From Gonatopus flavifemur (lineage: Eukaryota; Arthropoda; Insecta; Hymenoptera; Dryinidae): DNA of 64,000 nt. This document shows positions 49,384-60,800 of the stretch, piece by piece. The translations under genes and the position numbers were made by a program. Under the pieces are notes generated by a model, which saw only the letters and a list, made by a program, of their open reading frames with translations, had not been told where the DNA came from and ran no database searches. Location of the stretch: assembly GCA_018340375.1 (NCBI GenBank), contig JAFFJZ010000010.1, positions 806,001 to 870,000 of the forward strand, given 5' to 3'. The stretch's first letter is position 1. Every line of letters begins with the position of its first letter.

Positions 49384-49800
49384 GGACCCTATAATAGACG
49401 TACTGCGTTTCCAACGAGATGTTTACTTTTGAGGTAGGTTTCAGTGCAGTACGAAATATTTATTTGTCTTTTTTTTTCAATGTTTTTTCAAAAGTTTATT
49501 TATCCCTAAGAGATATACAAAACAAACATATTCAACTATTTAAATTCTCCTATCGTAACACAGGAAATTCTGTCATGATGCTTTCCGTTCAAGTGTTTGT
49601 TTTTTTCATTTATTAATTTTCCATCAAATGGATGCCATTGTAGCAGTACAATTCATTTTAACCAGCTATGTTAAAATTATGCACATCTGCAAATCAGTAT
49701 TAAAATATTACAATTTCGTATTTTACAGTATTCGTCCTTTAAGCTCCCACTAAAAAACAGAGATGTTATTTTGTTATACATGTAAAGATGTCTTGTAGAA

Positions 49801-52154
49801 TTTTATTTCTTTTATTACATAATGACAGTATATACGTGAGGGGAGATGAAGGGCTTTTTGTTCTTATTTCGTTAATGCGTTTGAAAAGTTGATACTTTAT
49901 TTAAAAAAATTGATTGCTACTGTTGTTGTTGCTGCTGCTGCTGAGCCAAATCAAGGTGCAAAGTCAGTCCGACTGTAACAAAGCCTCTTGTATTCATTCG
50001 TTTCACATACCAACGACCTTAGATTTACACGAAAAAAAACAAAAAAGTGGTTCGGGCGTTGTTCTTGTTCTTTTTTCTTCGAAGAGTGCCCTTTTACATT
50101 AAATTGGGTCTAATCACAACGATTAGGTTCTGTACATACTAGGATCTAGGAATGTTAACATTACAAGAAACCACAATAATTTATTATAATACAGCCTGCT
50201 GTACACCAGATGACTCGTGGCAGTACAAAACACGCCCTACGCCTCGTCGCTTCGAACAATGATTATTAATTCAATGACACGAAAAATAGTTCAAATTATT
50301 ACAATTGGTGGTCAAATGATCGTAAAAAGGGAGGATAACGATGGTAAGGGCAGGGACTACTCAAAGAAAAAAAAAGTCTAAGAAAACGAAAACAGAATAC
50401 AAAACAAAATGAAATACAAAAGAATCGGTCTTCGATATCAGCAACGACTGCCAACCACGAGTGAAATTAAACGTTGAAACCAAGGAAAATACAGTTGTAT
50501 TGAAAAACTGATTTTCACATTGACGAACATGAAGAAAAAAAAAATCAATAACTGAAAATAAAACTTCCAATACTTGTATATATGATTTTTGGTTTATGTA
50601 TGTATGTATGTATGTATATACGGTATATACATATCGAAGAAAGCAAACTTTGAATATTAATTTCATACGTACAACAGTCGTTACCTTTTGTTTAACATTT
50701 TAGGACTTTACGATACCAGTGCTCCTTGGCTACGGAAAATATCGTGCTAATTTTGATTTGCAAAATCCGCGAATGATAGTATTTTTGTATTCAAATTACT
50801 TATGAACTACAAGGCTCAATCACGTGGCTTAGCGGACACTGTTGGTTAGTGAAAACTATCACACATTGTCATAGATATAAGAATTGAAAATTTTGTTAAA
50901 ATGTGTTCGTGCCATATACATATATACGTCACTGTTTAGAAAAACGTTACCTTTTGCGTTACTTTACCAATTCGTCTTCCTTTGAAAAGAAAAAAAACCA
51001 ATTGTTTCATGATCATTGAGAAAGATATTCTAAAGAAAAAAATGATAACGTTGAACATTTTGTTGTTTGTTTGAGAATCGTTTCGATATAAGAAAAGAGT
51101 AATTCATGGATTTAATACATAAATTTATTAATCAAAACGTAGAGTTTGAGTACAAAATGATGATAAAACATGACAAATCGAATGATGGACTATCATGTTT
51201 TCTTCTCGTAATTAATGAAAACGAATATTAATTGATATATGTTGAATCATTCAATGAGAACATAAATCGCTGATTGAAAGTAACGTGAAGCAACGCCCAG
51301 AGTAAGATTTACTCAAACTAAAACATGCATATATGTATATATATATTTACACATACATATACCTAATCTCTAATACTTACAGCTATACTCAACGTATATT
51401 CAAATCAATTATTACATTCATACAAAAAGCAGCCCCATGCCCCACCTGCGAGATAAATTTCATATAAAGAAATAATATTCTGTACAAGGATGATATACAA
51501 TGATTACAACATGATTTTTTCTTCCTCTTTGTCTCTTACGCTGGCAGCGGATGAATTGAACTGATAAATCTCAATGATAATACAGCTTAATAAACGAAGA
51601 AGCTGTCTTTTCTGTGCCTCTGTGAATGTTTTAAAAAAAAATGAATTGTCAACTTGTTTTCCTTGTCCATCAAATCTCATCGAGTCGCGAGTTGTTTTTC
51701 TTTTTTCTATGTAGAGACAAAGTCAACAATGATTGAGCCCCTGCGCCTAGGCGCAGCTTCCACCTTAATTAGAAAGAGGGCAGAAATATTCTTCCATCAT
51801 CTTATCTATCCTAATCCACTTTACATGATACTATCAATATGTTAAAATACAAATGTCATTCACACAACCCATATCTTTTGTCGTCATTCAGTTTTCGCTC
51901 TTGCTCTCGTTCGCTCGGTCGTTCGTTCGCTCTTTTCATCGCACGCACACAAATTTTTAAAATAATAATTATTAACCGCGGATATTTTTAATTATTGTAA
52001 ATAATCAGGGACTTGAAATGGTTAGTTATTTTGTTTTCCTAGTGTGGTGTAAGTACGCTCACGCTAAGGTCAATGGTACGTACAGTAGGTGAGGTATGTT
52101 TTTCTTTCAGGATCAAGGACACGGGGTGATAGATGAAATTTTGACGTGCGTCCG
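49801..52154 (-). other. Probable 3' UTR and downstream sequence of the HMG-box gene
   Basis: This follows the HMG-box stop codon on the minus strand. TTTATT (AATAAA on the gene strand) occurs near 49894 and at other sites, so the 3' UTR could be long, but its end is not resolved. It contains a TTG/CTG triplet run (about 49919-49943), a TATG repeat (50597-50623), an exact 16-bp palindrome (51741-51756) and a TCGTTCGCTC-rich stretch (about 51895-51940). Confidence 0.35.
50597..50623. repeat. (TATG)n microsatellite
   Basis: Six or so uninterrupted TATG units occur here. Confidence 0.8.
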
Positions 52155-55100
52155 CTATTCGTCATCGAATTCTTCTACTTCTTCGCTGTCACTTTTTATA
52201 ATATTGGCTGGGGGTCCTACTACTCCTACTGGGGTACCATCCTTCAATTGCTTTTTGTACGCAGTCATTTCCTATTGAAGAAAAAAAAACAGAGAATATT
52301 CAATGTTATTGAAATATCATTAGACTCGAGTTGTAGGATGTAGACTAAATCATTCTAATGTTTGCAAAAATGCATTCACGATTCAAGAGTTATGCTAAAT
52401 TATTTCCATTTTGTTATTACAAGTACTTGCTTATAACTCATTCAATTGAATTTATTAGAAACAAGAGGGCAATTGTTATCCAATTCATAGCTAAGACATT
52501 TTGTATTTGATCAGAAAGATTTAGAAAAATGCTGCATCATAAGTACTCGGATAGCCACGCGATGCTCATTTGTCCTACACAGCGTCACAGTCCCAAAAGA
52601 ACTCCTTTCAAAGAATTCATTATGAATGAATTCTTTTATGGGAGTTCTTTGGGAATTAATGAAGAATACAATCGAGTCATAAAGAATTCCTCATGAATTT
52701 TCAGAGGCCCATATATGAATTCATTAAATATTCCCAATGAATTCGCATGGTATTCTTAAAGGGGCTTCCTAACTAGGGCATGCTTAAAAATATAAAGAAA
52801 CGTCAATGGTTAATTGATTTTTTCAATTCAAATAACAACGTTGTAAAAAAAGCTGTTCCTTTGAGTAAATTTACTTTATTTTTCCTCCAATTTTTGGAGA
52901 AAAATGACGCGTTTTAGTTGGAATGGCGTCAATTTCTCTAAGGATTATTATTTATATAATCCACAAAGGAAAAGTACAAAAGCTTTTAGATTATTTCCCT
53001 ATTTCAATTCAAAATGGATATATTTTCATGAGGAAACATTGAATGAAGAGTTCTTAGTACTTCAACTTCTTATGAAAAGAAGAATACTATCGACTTTTTT
53101 GAAATGATTAATTATCATTCCACATCTTCATTCTTTAGTAGGATGAAAGAAAAAATTTGGTTAATGAAATCTTTCCTATTACGAAACAAGTTTCAAAATT
53201 TTTCAAAGACGTCATAAATTGTATTGACGAGGAGTACGAAATCTCAACCGATGTTGAGTTGATGGCTTCAGTTTTAATAACGCACAACGCATAACGTAAC
53301 TGAAATGACATCCTCTCCAGGATTCACATCGATCATTGTGCATGTTTTGTCCATTTTGATATAAATTTCCAATATTTTTCGGAAATTCACTTTAAAAATA
53401 TTGAATCAATTTTTAAAATGAACAGTTCGCATGGTTTCTTTCCATCTATCTTCTTTTATAAATAAAAGTAAAAGAAACGTCCAGAATTAGAAAATAGCAT
53501 TTGATGAATATTCTTGGGGAAATATCAATTTTGCAAATTTCATTTCAACTTTCAACAATTATTTCTATTTTTCTTTCCACCAGTCTTATCTGAGTTTTGC
53601 CTTGGAATTTCAAATTTCATAAAAAGATACCATAATTTCGTCAAGACTATTGTTCTTGTCTGCACAATTTGAAGACTTTTTTTAGATATTCACGATAACT
53701 CATATAAAATTTACTACAACAGTTATCTTCAGTTCGTTGTTATCTTTGTTACTGGATCTTCTTTGTGGATCAAAACCCATGTTACAAGTGAAGTTAAGTT
53801 TGTTAACAGCAGGAACGCGAGCAACGAGCACCTTTTGACCAAAAAAACTGAATAAATCCTGGAAGGATTTGTTTTAAATTGATTTTGAATCCGAATATTC
53901 ATTTGACTAAGGGTGTGCGAATTGTTTAAATCTCGAACCGAACCGAACTCCTGCTGTTCGGTTCGAATTCCGAACTTGGGTGGCAGAAAAATTTCAGTTC
54001 GGATTTGGTTTAAGCTACTAGTGGAAGGGGCAGTCATCGGGGGTAGTGATCGACGATGTTTCACAATATCGATACTTTTCATAGAAAATGAGTCGATTTC
54101 GCCGGATACGCATGATTGCGTGTTAATTGATTTTGCATGATAATTAGGATATCCACCTTAGCGGTCCCAAACACATGTATGTAGGCTTTCTCGATAATTG
54201 ATTCTGTTAATAAACTCGACTCTGCTATTATTGACTGGTCGCTAGAACTTTTCAGTGACTTCACGAAAACAACCATCAGTTTTCAGCCTATAATAAGGAG
54301 TCAGGCTTGTTTCCAGCCAAGCATCTTGCACACATACTATCTTAATCCTTCTGAAGTCCTGCAATTATGTCTTAACCTCGAAATTGATTTTGAAAACAAA
54401 ATTGATGAATACCCTCTCGATTTCAATCAAAATTCCCCATTTTTCGGGTGTGAAATCCGTCTGTATTTAGCGAAGCTGAAACTGAAAGAAAGGAAACTGA
54501 ATAATACGTACCCTTTCATATCGGGCTTTGTCCTTTTCCGCCATAGCCTCGTATTTGGATTTGGTTGCTGGGTCTGCGTCTGACCACTTCTTACCTAATT
54601 CCTTGGCAATATCTCCTACACCGTACTCAGGATTCAGCATTTTAACTTTTCCACGCTCGTCATTGCAAAACCAGAAGAAAGCGGATCTGTAATAAAATAC
54701 CAACAAAACGACGATTAGCTAATTCAACGTCAAATTTAAGCTTTGGAAGAAGCTTTGAGGAACGGCGATATTTTGATGATTTTTAACGAATACTTACAGC
54801 GATCTTTTGGGAGCATTATGATCTTTAATGTGTTTGCGTTTCTTGCCCCTTCCTTTCATTTCTCCCTTAGGTGGTGTATAATTTTGCATTTCCGCGTCAT
54901 ACCTCTTCTTATCTTTATCAGCCATTTCGTGGAAACGCTTCTTTTCCTTATCTGACATGGTCTAGAATTAGAGAACGAAACACGTCAGGTTGATGATAGT
55001 AACAATTTACATTCAATTTTATGAAATGGTAACTAGAATTCTGAAAAAACGTAGGAGAAGTTGAAACCAAATATTCAAAGTGTATCGATTTAAACATTCT

Positions 55101-57551
55101 CAATAACGATGCATTAATATTGTTTAAATAAATTTTCAAATTTCATAAAACTTCAACGTATAACGTAGTTTAGTTCGAGGTAAAACGTATTCAATCCTAC
55201 CAGATTTTGTAATGTTCGGAGAAGGAAAAAGTGGGTGTGTTTCATGGGGGGAATCCACTCGAGAAAGAGGAGGCAGGAGATGAAACAAACGAGTGGGGTG
55301 TTGATCAATACACAATGAACCCATATCTATGCCATTATTGTGATAACTGAGCGAATAAGAATCATTTCCAAAAGTTGATATAAAAATTTCTATTGATTGA
55401 TCAACTATTTCAAATAACATCAAATCGCAGTGATTATATACAAACGGAAATAAAAATGTTCAATTATTTATAAAATTAAGGGAATATCGCATTCCAAAAA
55501 TAAAGAAATATGGAATATAAAATGAAGGAACATAGAAAACACAGTAGTTCTCTTTTTCAAGTTACTATACTGTATTATCGTATTGTATACTAAAATACAC
55601 TTCTAATAATCAAAATTCATTCAAATTCATTGCTTGGGGAACTTTAATACAATTCAAATGACATTTTGATAACATAAATTGTCCAAAATAATGAAAAAAC
55701 TTTCATCTGATTTTATCTCAATACATTAATAAATTGGGATACCAAAAATTTTCAGTCAAATATATCGATTTATTCACAATTGGAAGCACATTATGACGCG
55801 ATACGACTCTACCAGCGAATTATTATCTACAAATAATTTTCGGTTTGAATTTATGAATTTGATGATTTGCCAATGAAGAAAATGGAGTACAGGAATTCAT
55901 TGACTTATAAGGAAAAAGACGAACAAGGAATTTTCTTGCGGAAATAAAGATTTTCTTGTTAGTTAGAATTTCGTTTTCATTTTTTTCCTTATTTATACTT
56001 TGAAATTGAAGTTCGATGGGAAAGGCAAAGCGATGAGAAGATTATGTTTCAGGATAGGGTGAGGAGGGTAATGGGAGAGAGAGAAGAAGGGAAGAAGGTG
56101 GAATATGTAGGGTTGGTCGATAGAAGCGTAACCGTGGCGCAGGCACAAATGTAAAGGGTCGTCCAAATTTAACCTACTTTTTTTTTTATTCATAAAATAA
56201 AATTTTATATTCCAACAAGGTGAATTTTGTTACAGATAAGAGAGATTGCACAATCCCATGTAAAAAAAATTACACATAGCTTGGTCAAAATTAAACATAT
56301 ATGATGTATGGAAATGGGCTAGTTTCACATGGGATGATTTAAATTTTCTGTGAATTGAATTTGGTTCTCTTTTTCTTCCATTACAAATTGAATGCAAACG
56401 ATTGAAATTGTTAGTTTTTCGTTGAGAATTTATTGTCCGAAACTAATTGAAATTCTTGAAAAACGGAGTAAATAATTTGGAATAGTTTTTCAAACCTGAA
56501 CACTGTTTTTTTCAGTGTACAGTGTTTGACTTATTGAAATATATCAGTGAAATCTCCGCGACGGTATCTTGATGAAAATTAGTTATCCTCATGAATTCAA
56601 AATTGATATCGTTATCAAAACTACAATGATTTTCAAGATTTTAGAAATTACGAATCTTCCGTTCGAAATGTAAAATTCAAAGAAGCGGATGAGGAAGATA
56701 AGATGTTTTCGAAATTTTACATTTATAGCGTACTTAGAACACTTCAAATTCAAGTGAGTGGAGTATTGCTTAGTTCGATCACTCCATAATCAGTGAATAT
56801 GTCCAGTTGTACCTGCGATTTTGTGTATTTCGCAATAATGTAATAAATAGGGGTCTGCGAACCGTTGAATCTCGAACCGAACTGAACCGAACTCTTACTG
56901 TTCAGTTCGGTTCAAATTTTGAACTTAGATGGTAGAAAAAGTTCGGTTCGAGTCCAGTTCGACATCTTAAAGTGCGGTTCAATACATTGAGAGCTCGATT
57001 TGGGTTAAATTCGAATTGAAAAATACAATTCAAATTCGGTTCGTGTAAAAAAATACGATCTCCAAACATTTCCGGGTAACTGAATCAGGGCGATACGCAG
57101 AGTCGAGTCTGAGATTGGACCCAGGCCCAGCCCTTGAGCTTATACATTGCGTAGGACCGATGCTAGTCTTAAACCAGACTCTGCATACGCCCCTTACTGT
57201 TTTTTCGACTCGAGTAACGAGATATGAAATTCACTCGAAGATATGAATTTTTTTTATTTTGAAAAAATTTTCGGACTTTTTTGAATTATTTGTTTTTATT
57301 TATCTGATAATTACCTTCCACCTCATCGCACATTTTTTGGAAAACTCCCGGAACACGATTTTTTCCTCGGGATGCTTCTTTTTGTGCTCCTGGCGACACG
57401 TTTGTACAAAGAATGCGTAAGCGGTCATCCGTCCTCTTGGTTTAGAATCCTTTTGTCGTTGCATGTTGTCTCGCGGCATATTATCTCGCTGCAAGCCCTG
57501 CACGTGATTTTGTTGAAGATTATTTTGCTGCTGTAGTTGTTGTATATGATG
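52155..57551 (-). CDS. Dsp1: Two-HMG-box chromatin protein (DSP1/HMGB type), N-terminal exon(s) not found
   Basis: DSP1/HMGB proteins bind and bend DNA without strong sequence preference and act in nuclear chromatin as architectural co-regulators (family knowledge). Four minus-strand exons join in phase: 57315-57551, 54798-54961, 54512-54686 and 52155-52271, giving 230 residues. In order: a glutamine/asparagine-rich stretch ([16 protein letters not shown]), HMG box A (from [20 protein letters not shown] to [11 protein letters not shown]), a basic linker [20 protein letters not shown] box B ([15 protein letters not shown] to [15 protein letters not shown]), and an acidic tail [12 protein letters not shown]. 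The linker has Asp-His-Asn where relatives have Asp-Pro-Asn, an unusual change. The first visible exon begins right after a good AG site, with an in-frame stop upstream and no start codon. The start is therefore in an exon to the right, possibly outside the window, as in fly DSP1 with its long Gln-rich N-terminus. An internal Met in the Q-rich part is the alternative. Confidence 0.93.
52592..52653. repeat. Short near-perfect palindrome
   Basis: CCCAAAAGAACTCC...GGAGTTCTTTGGG bounds a core of AAAGAATTCATT and AATGAATTCTTT. It is about 62 bp and lies in the last intron of the HMG-box gene, amid several GAATTC words. Confidence 0.6.
53911..54009. repeat. GAACCGAAC-rich repeat, copy 1
   Basis: It starts GGGTGTGCGAATTG and continues with TCTCGAACCGAACCGAACTC, CTGTTCGGTTCGAATT and CGAACTTGGGTGGCAGAAAA. 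It is a direct copy of 56851-56972. Within each copy, GAACCG and CGGTTC words form small hairpins. Confidence 0.6.
54025..54110. repeat. Dispersed repeat, partner of 41950-42020
   Basis: It contains TAGTGATCGACGATGTTTCA and CAATATCGATACTTTT, then GAGTCGATTTCGCCGG. It lies directly after the GAACCGAAC repeat, in the last intron of the HMG-box gene. Confidence 0.45.
56851..56972. repeat. GAACCGAAC-rich repeat, copy 2
   Basis: It starts GGGTCTGCGAACCG and continues with ATCTCGAACCGAACTGAACC, CTGTTCAGTTCGGTTC and GAACTTAGATGGTAGAAAAA. It has the same orientation and order of blocks as 53911-54009, with more GAACCG/GTTCGG words after it. It lies in the first visible intron of the HMG-box gene. 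Confidence 0.6.
57088..57193. repeat. Short imperfect inverted repeat (GGGCGATACGCAGAGTC ends)
   Basis: The left end GGGCGATACGCAGAGTC pairs imperfectly with the right end GACTCTGCATACGCCCC over about 18 bases. The element is about 106 bp and lies about 120 bases downstream of the donor of the first visible HMG-box exon. Confidence 0.5.
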
Positions 57552-58138
57552 CTGTAAACAAATTAAAGTGATTATTATTATCGATCAAATCGACGACCAA
57601 CATTTGAACCTTCGCTATCCCAGTAGGAAGGGTATCTGAGATGCGCATAGCTGCCCGGATATGTGTACCCTTGCTTCATGAATGAAATTTTGCAGAGCTT
57701 CCAAGATTATTATTTATATTTTTCGTTGGAATTCATTGAATCATAATCGTACGTAGTTGAGGTGCGCAGTTGTATTTCCATATTCTAAGACGGAATACAT
57801 TATTTGACACCGTGATCGCATAATGTACGTTCTACGTTGCTCAATTGATAGTTTCACCTTGTCATTTTATGCGAACAATGAAAAGTATGTGATGCAAATA
57901 ATTCTTATTTCATTGATGAAACGTGCTACGAGTCAATAACACTACGTATGGAATTTGAAAGTGTTTCTAGTTCACAGTGATTTGTTGAAATTTCATTCAA
58001 GATGTAAATACGAAAAATCCTCGATACCACGCGAATCTGAACTACACAGATCAATGTACGGTGGTTATTTTACTACATGCACATCTGAACTACCCTAAAA
58101 AGATGTGAGAATCAACGAAATATACAATACCATCGAAC

Positions 58139-58373
58139 TACACGGAGAAAAAAAAGTTGTTCAGTTTACTTGCGCGAGAGTAAAAATATCGCCAACTGTC
58201 AAAATGTAGTTCGAGTTACTACAATTTTAGTTGAGTCTGCAACAGCGAATGTATAATATATCCCAGCTGATGTACATCTTACACTCACCGCTGCAGAATC
58301 CACTGAAATTGTGGTCCCTCGAACTACACTTTCAAGTGGACAATATTTTTACTCTTCTTTTTCTTCAGTGTAC
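58139..58373. repeat. TACACGGAGAAA-family fold-back element, copy 1
   Basis: It begins TACACGGAGAAAAAAAAG and ends CTTTTTCTTCAGTGTA. Inside, CGAGTTACTACAATTTTAGTTGA on the left pairs loosely with TGAAATTGTGGTCCCTCGAACTAC on the right. An almost parallel organisation occurs at 60552-60800. It is 235 bp and non-coding. Confidence 0.7.
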
Positions 58374-58678
58374 ACAAAAAAATGTACAATGATGATTGTA
58401 CTATTCTATAAATTTGCACTACACAATATTAGACCTACGCCGTTCTAAACTACATCGAGAGAATGTGAGAAGTTCAACGAGATGTAAGATCACTTCAATA
58501 TGGTACACGTGGAGACTGTAACCGATTCTAACTTATCATTATAGACCAAAATAACGTGTTGATCCACCATTGCTATCTCACAAATTGTTTCCCCGAGGTT
58601 CGAATGTTGGGCATACATTTTCCACAAAATATTCCCTCCTCCACATTAAGAATCATAAACTGAATCAGAATCGAAGCC

Positions 58679-58904
58679 TTAACCCTAGAACGGGCATGTG
58701 GGGTCTTTCAGGACCCCAGGACATTTTTTTCTACCCCAGCATCTGAGCCTCTCTTCATCTCTGTAGTTTGTCACCCAAATATTTTCAAAGTATACACCCT
58801 GACGAACAAAAACCGCCCATAGTGAGTTGGAATCCGTTTAGTTTCAAATGAGTTACAGCCATTTGAAATGTCCTGTGTTTTTCACGTGCCCGTTCTAGGG
58901 TTCA
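58679..58904. repeat. PiggyBac-like MITE (TTAACCCTAGAACGGGCA ends)
   Basis: The left end reads TTAACCCTAGAACGGGCATG; the right end, inverted, reads TGAACCCTAGAACGGGCACG. Target TTAA is intact on the left and TTCA on the right. CCCTAGAA ends next to TTAA are the hallmark of piggyBac-type elements (family knowledge). At 226 bp it has no coding capacity. A solitary related end is at 22691-22709. Confidence 0.75.
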
Positions 58905-60551
58905 TTTGTCAGCTTGAAGAAGAAAATGAATAAAAACAATGTGCCGCTTTGTTCAACAATTTTCTGACCAAATCTGATTAAAAATGCAATCTGTGGTTCT
59001 CTCGTGCACAATTCTGATTTTTCCACTTATTCGGATGATTAACGTTAGGTTTGTTTATCTGAAACAATGCGTGAGCAAGTCCTTCGCTCAGATCTTGCGA
59101 ATCGAGGACAGAATAGAGTTGTCTTATATCAATAGTCGGATCAGATAACAGCTCATTGAATGATACAAAATGATGAAGTTCCTCCATAACAATACACAAC
59201 TTCTTTGATGTTATGCCTGATCTCGGAAAAACAGTCTATTCGAATTCAGAAGTCGATGCTACTTGAGTGCACGGTTTTTTGGTGTTGGATTAGCTATATT
59301 CTGTTACACTCAACTTGCGTCATATTGAATTTATTCTACATTTCATCCACTCGCATGTCCTTGATATAGTTTAGATTTGTTTAGTAAAATCATCTCCATC
59401 CCTTCCTACACGCAGAAGAAAATTGGATACTCTTTACATAAAAAAAAAAACACGACCGATCTTCTTCAAGGATCGCCATAACTAAAGAAAATTCATTCCT
59501 AATATTCGAAGGAGAACTAAAAATTCAAAATACAAAACTTTCCCATGAGAATAGAAATATTGAATCTCTGATCGAATATTCAAAGTTTTGTCGAAGTCAA
59601 CATTTATAAAAATGAGAGAATCCATAGAATACTCTCCTTCTCTCTCCTCATATCGAATTCGATATTTTTTTACCCTTTACGTAAGGTCTGATTGTGAGAA
59701 TTTCTTTTGCATAACGCGATAATTCGTATCTCACTTCCGACAGGGTCAATATTTACTTTCTCAAGACACTTCGCGAAAGATAATAGCGTGATCTTAATTA
59801 ACGTAATCGAATCAATTATTCTTTCTTTTTAGCTCAACTTTGACGGGATTTCTATTTCACGCTGCATACATTTGCATATGTATAAAATTCGTTACACGCC
59901 CGCTCGTGCATCTCAAAAATTTGCGGTTATTCTATAAATATCCGCGGTGTTGTTTGTTGCTTCATAAGAATTCTTCGAACAAAGCCTGCTCTGCTATTTC
60001 CAAAAGGAATTTTCATCAATTTTCTTGATCCTCATGGTACAAAATTGTTTCGCATTTACATATTTTCTCATAGGTTTCATACTTGAACTACGAAAGCCGT
60101 TCTATAATTACATATGTACGGATGAAGAAGTGAAGAAAAGAATCCTTGAACTATACAAGCTGTACAGAATACTGCTATGGATCAAAAAAATGTAATTTTT
60201 TACTCGGATTTGTGTTTTATTTCTACATATTTTCATCCTCTCATACTGGGACTCAAATAAATATATCTGGTAGATTTTGGAGACTTTGAAGGTATTTAAT
60301 CTAGAACAAAGTTGATCTTCATTTTTCAACTATACTTGAAGTCAACAGATCCCATGAATGTTTATGTAAAAAACTATAAATGTACATCTCGAGACTAACG
60401 ATTGCAAATCACATGAAGAACTCCTTATAAGGAGTTACCCCCACATTATTGATTTGTTCTGAAGAGAAGAGATTATATGTGACTTCTTTTACGTGTTGCA
60501 GTGATAAACCATGATGCCGATGGGCACCAGTTTTTAATAATATAAATTAGA

Positions 60552-60800
60552 TACACCGAGAAAAAAAGTTGTAAAATTTCCATCTTGTGGAGTGAATATC
60601 TGGACGATTTCAAAAAATAATTCGAGTTACTACAATTTTAGTTGATTTTACAGGGGGAACGTAAGATTCACATCAGCCGTAGTATATCTCACATTCGCTG
60701 TTGTAAAATCAACTCAAATTTTGGTAACTCGAACTACTTTTAAAATTGTCCAAATATTGACTTCGCAAGATGTAAATTTTACTTCTTTTTTTTCAGTTTA
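60552..60800. repeat. TACACGGAGAAA-family fold-back element, copy 2
   Basis: It begins TACACCGAGAAAAAAAGTTG and ends TCTTTTTTTTCAGTTTA. Inside, CGAGTTACTACAATTTTAGTTGATTTTACA on the left pairs well with TGTAAAATCAACTCAAATTTTGG and AACTCGAACTAC on the right. It is about 249 bp and shares order of blocks with 58139-58373. Confidence 0.7.

Larger units (their letters stand above)
45860..49800. other. Intergenic, repeat-rich, no gene recognised
   Basis: This stretch lies between SIRT4 (plus strand) and the presumed 3' end of the HMG-box gene (minus strand). CACGTAGA-type words repeat near 45885-45930. Near 46480-46700 GAACGTTCATAG...ATATTC is repeated. ACACC/GGTGT words are dense at 47010-47960, and a fold-back element is at 48721-49383. 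No open frame resembles a protein. Confidence 0.45.

Noticed and set aside
58978..59199. 73-codon minus-strand frame that looks coding in composition
   Set aside because: No homology recognised and no consistent neighbouring exon; mentioned only in the region entry.
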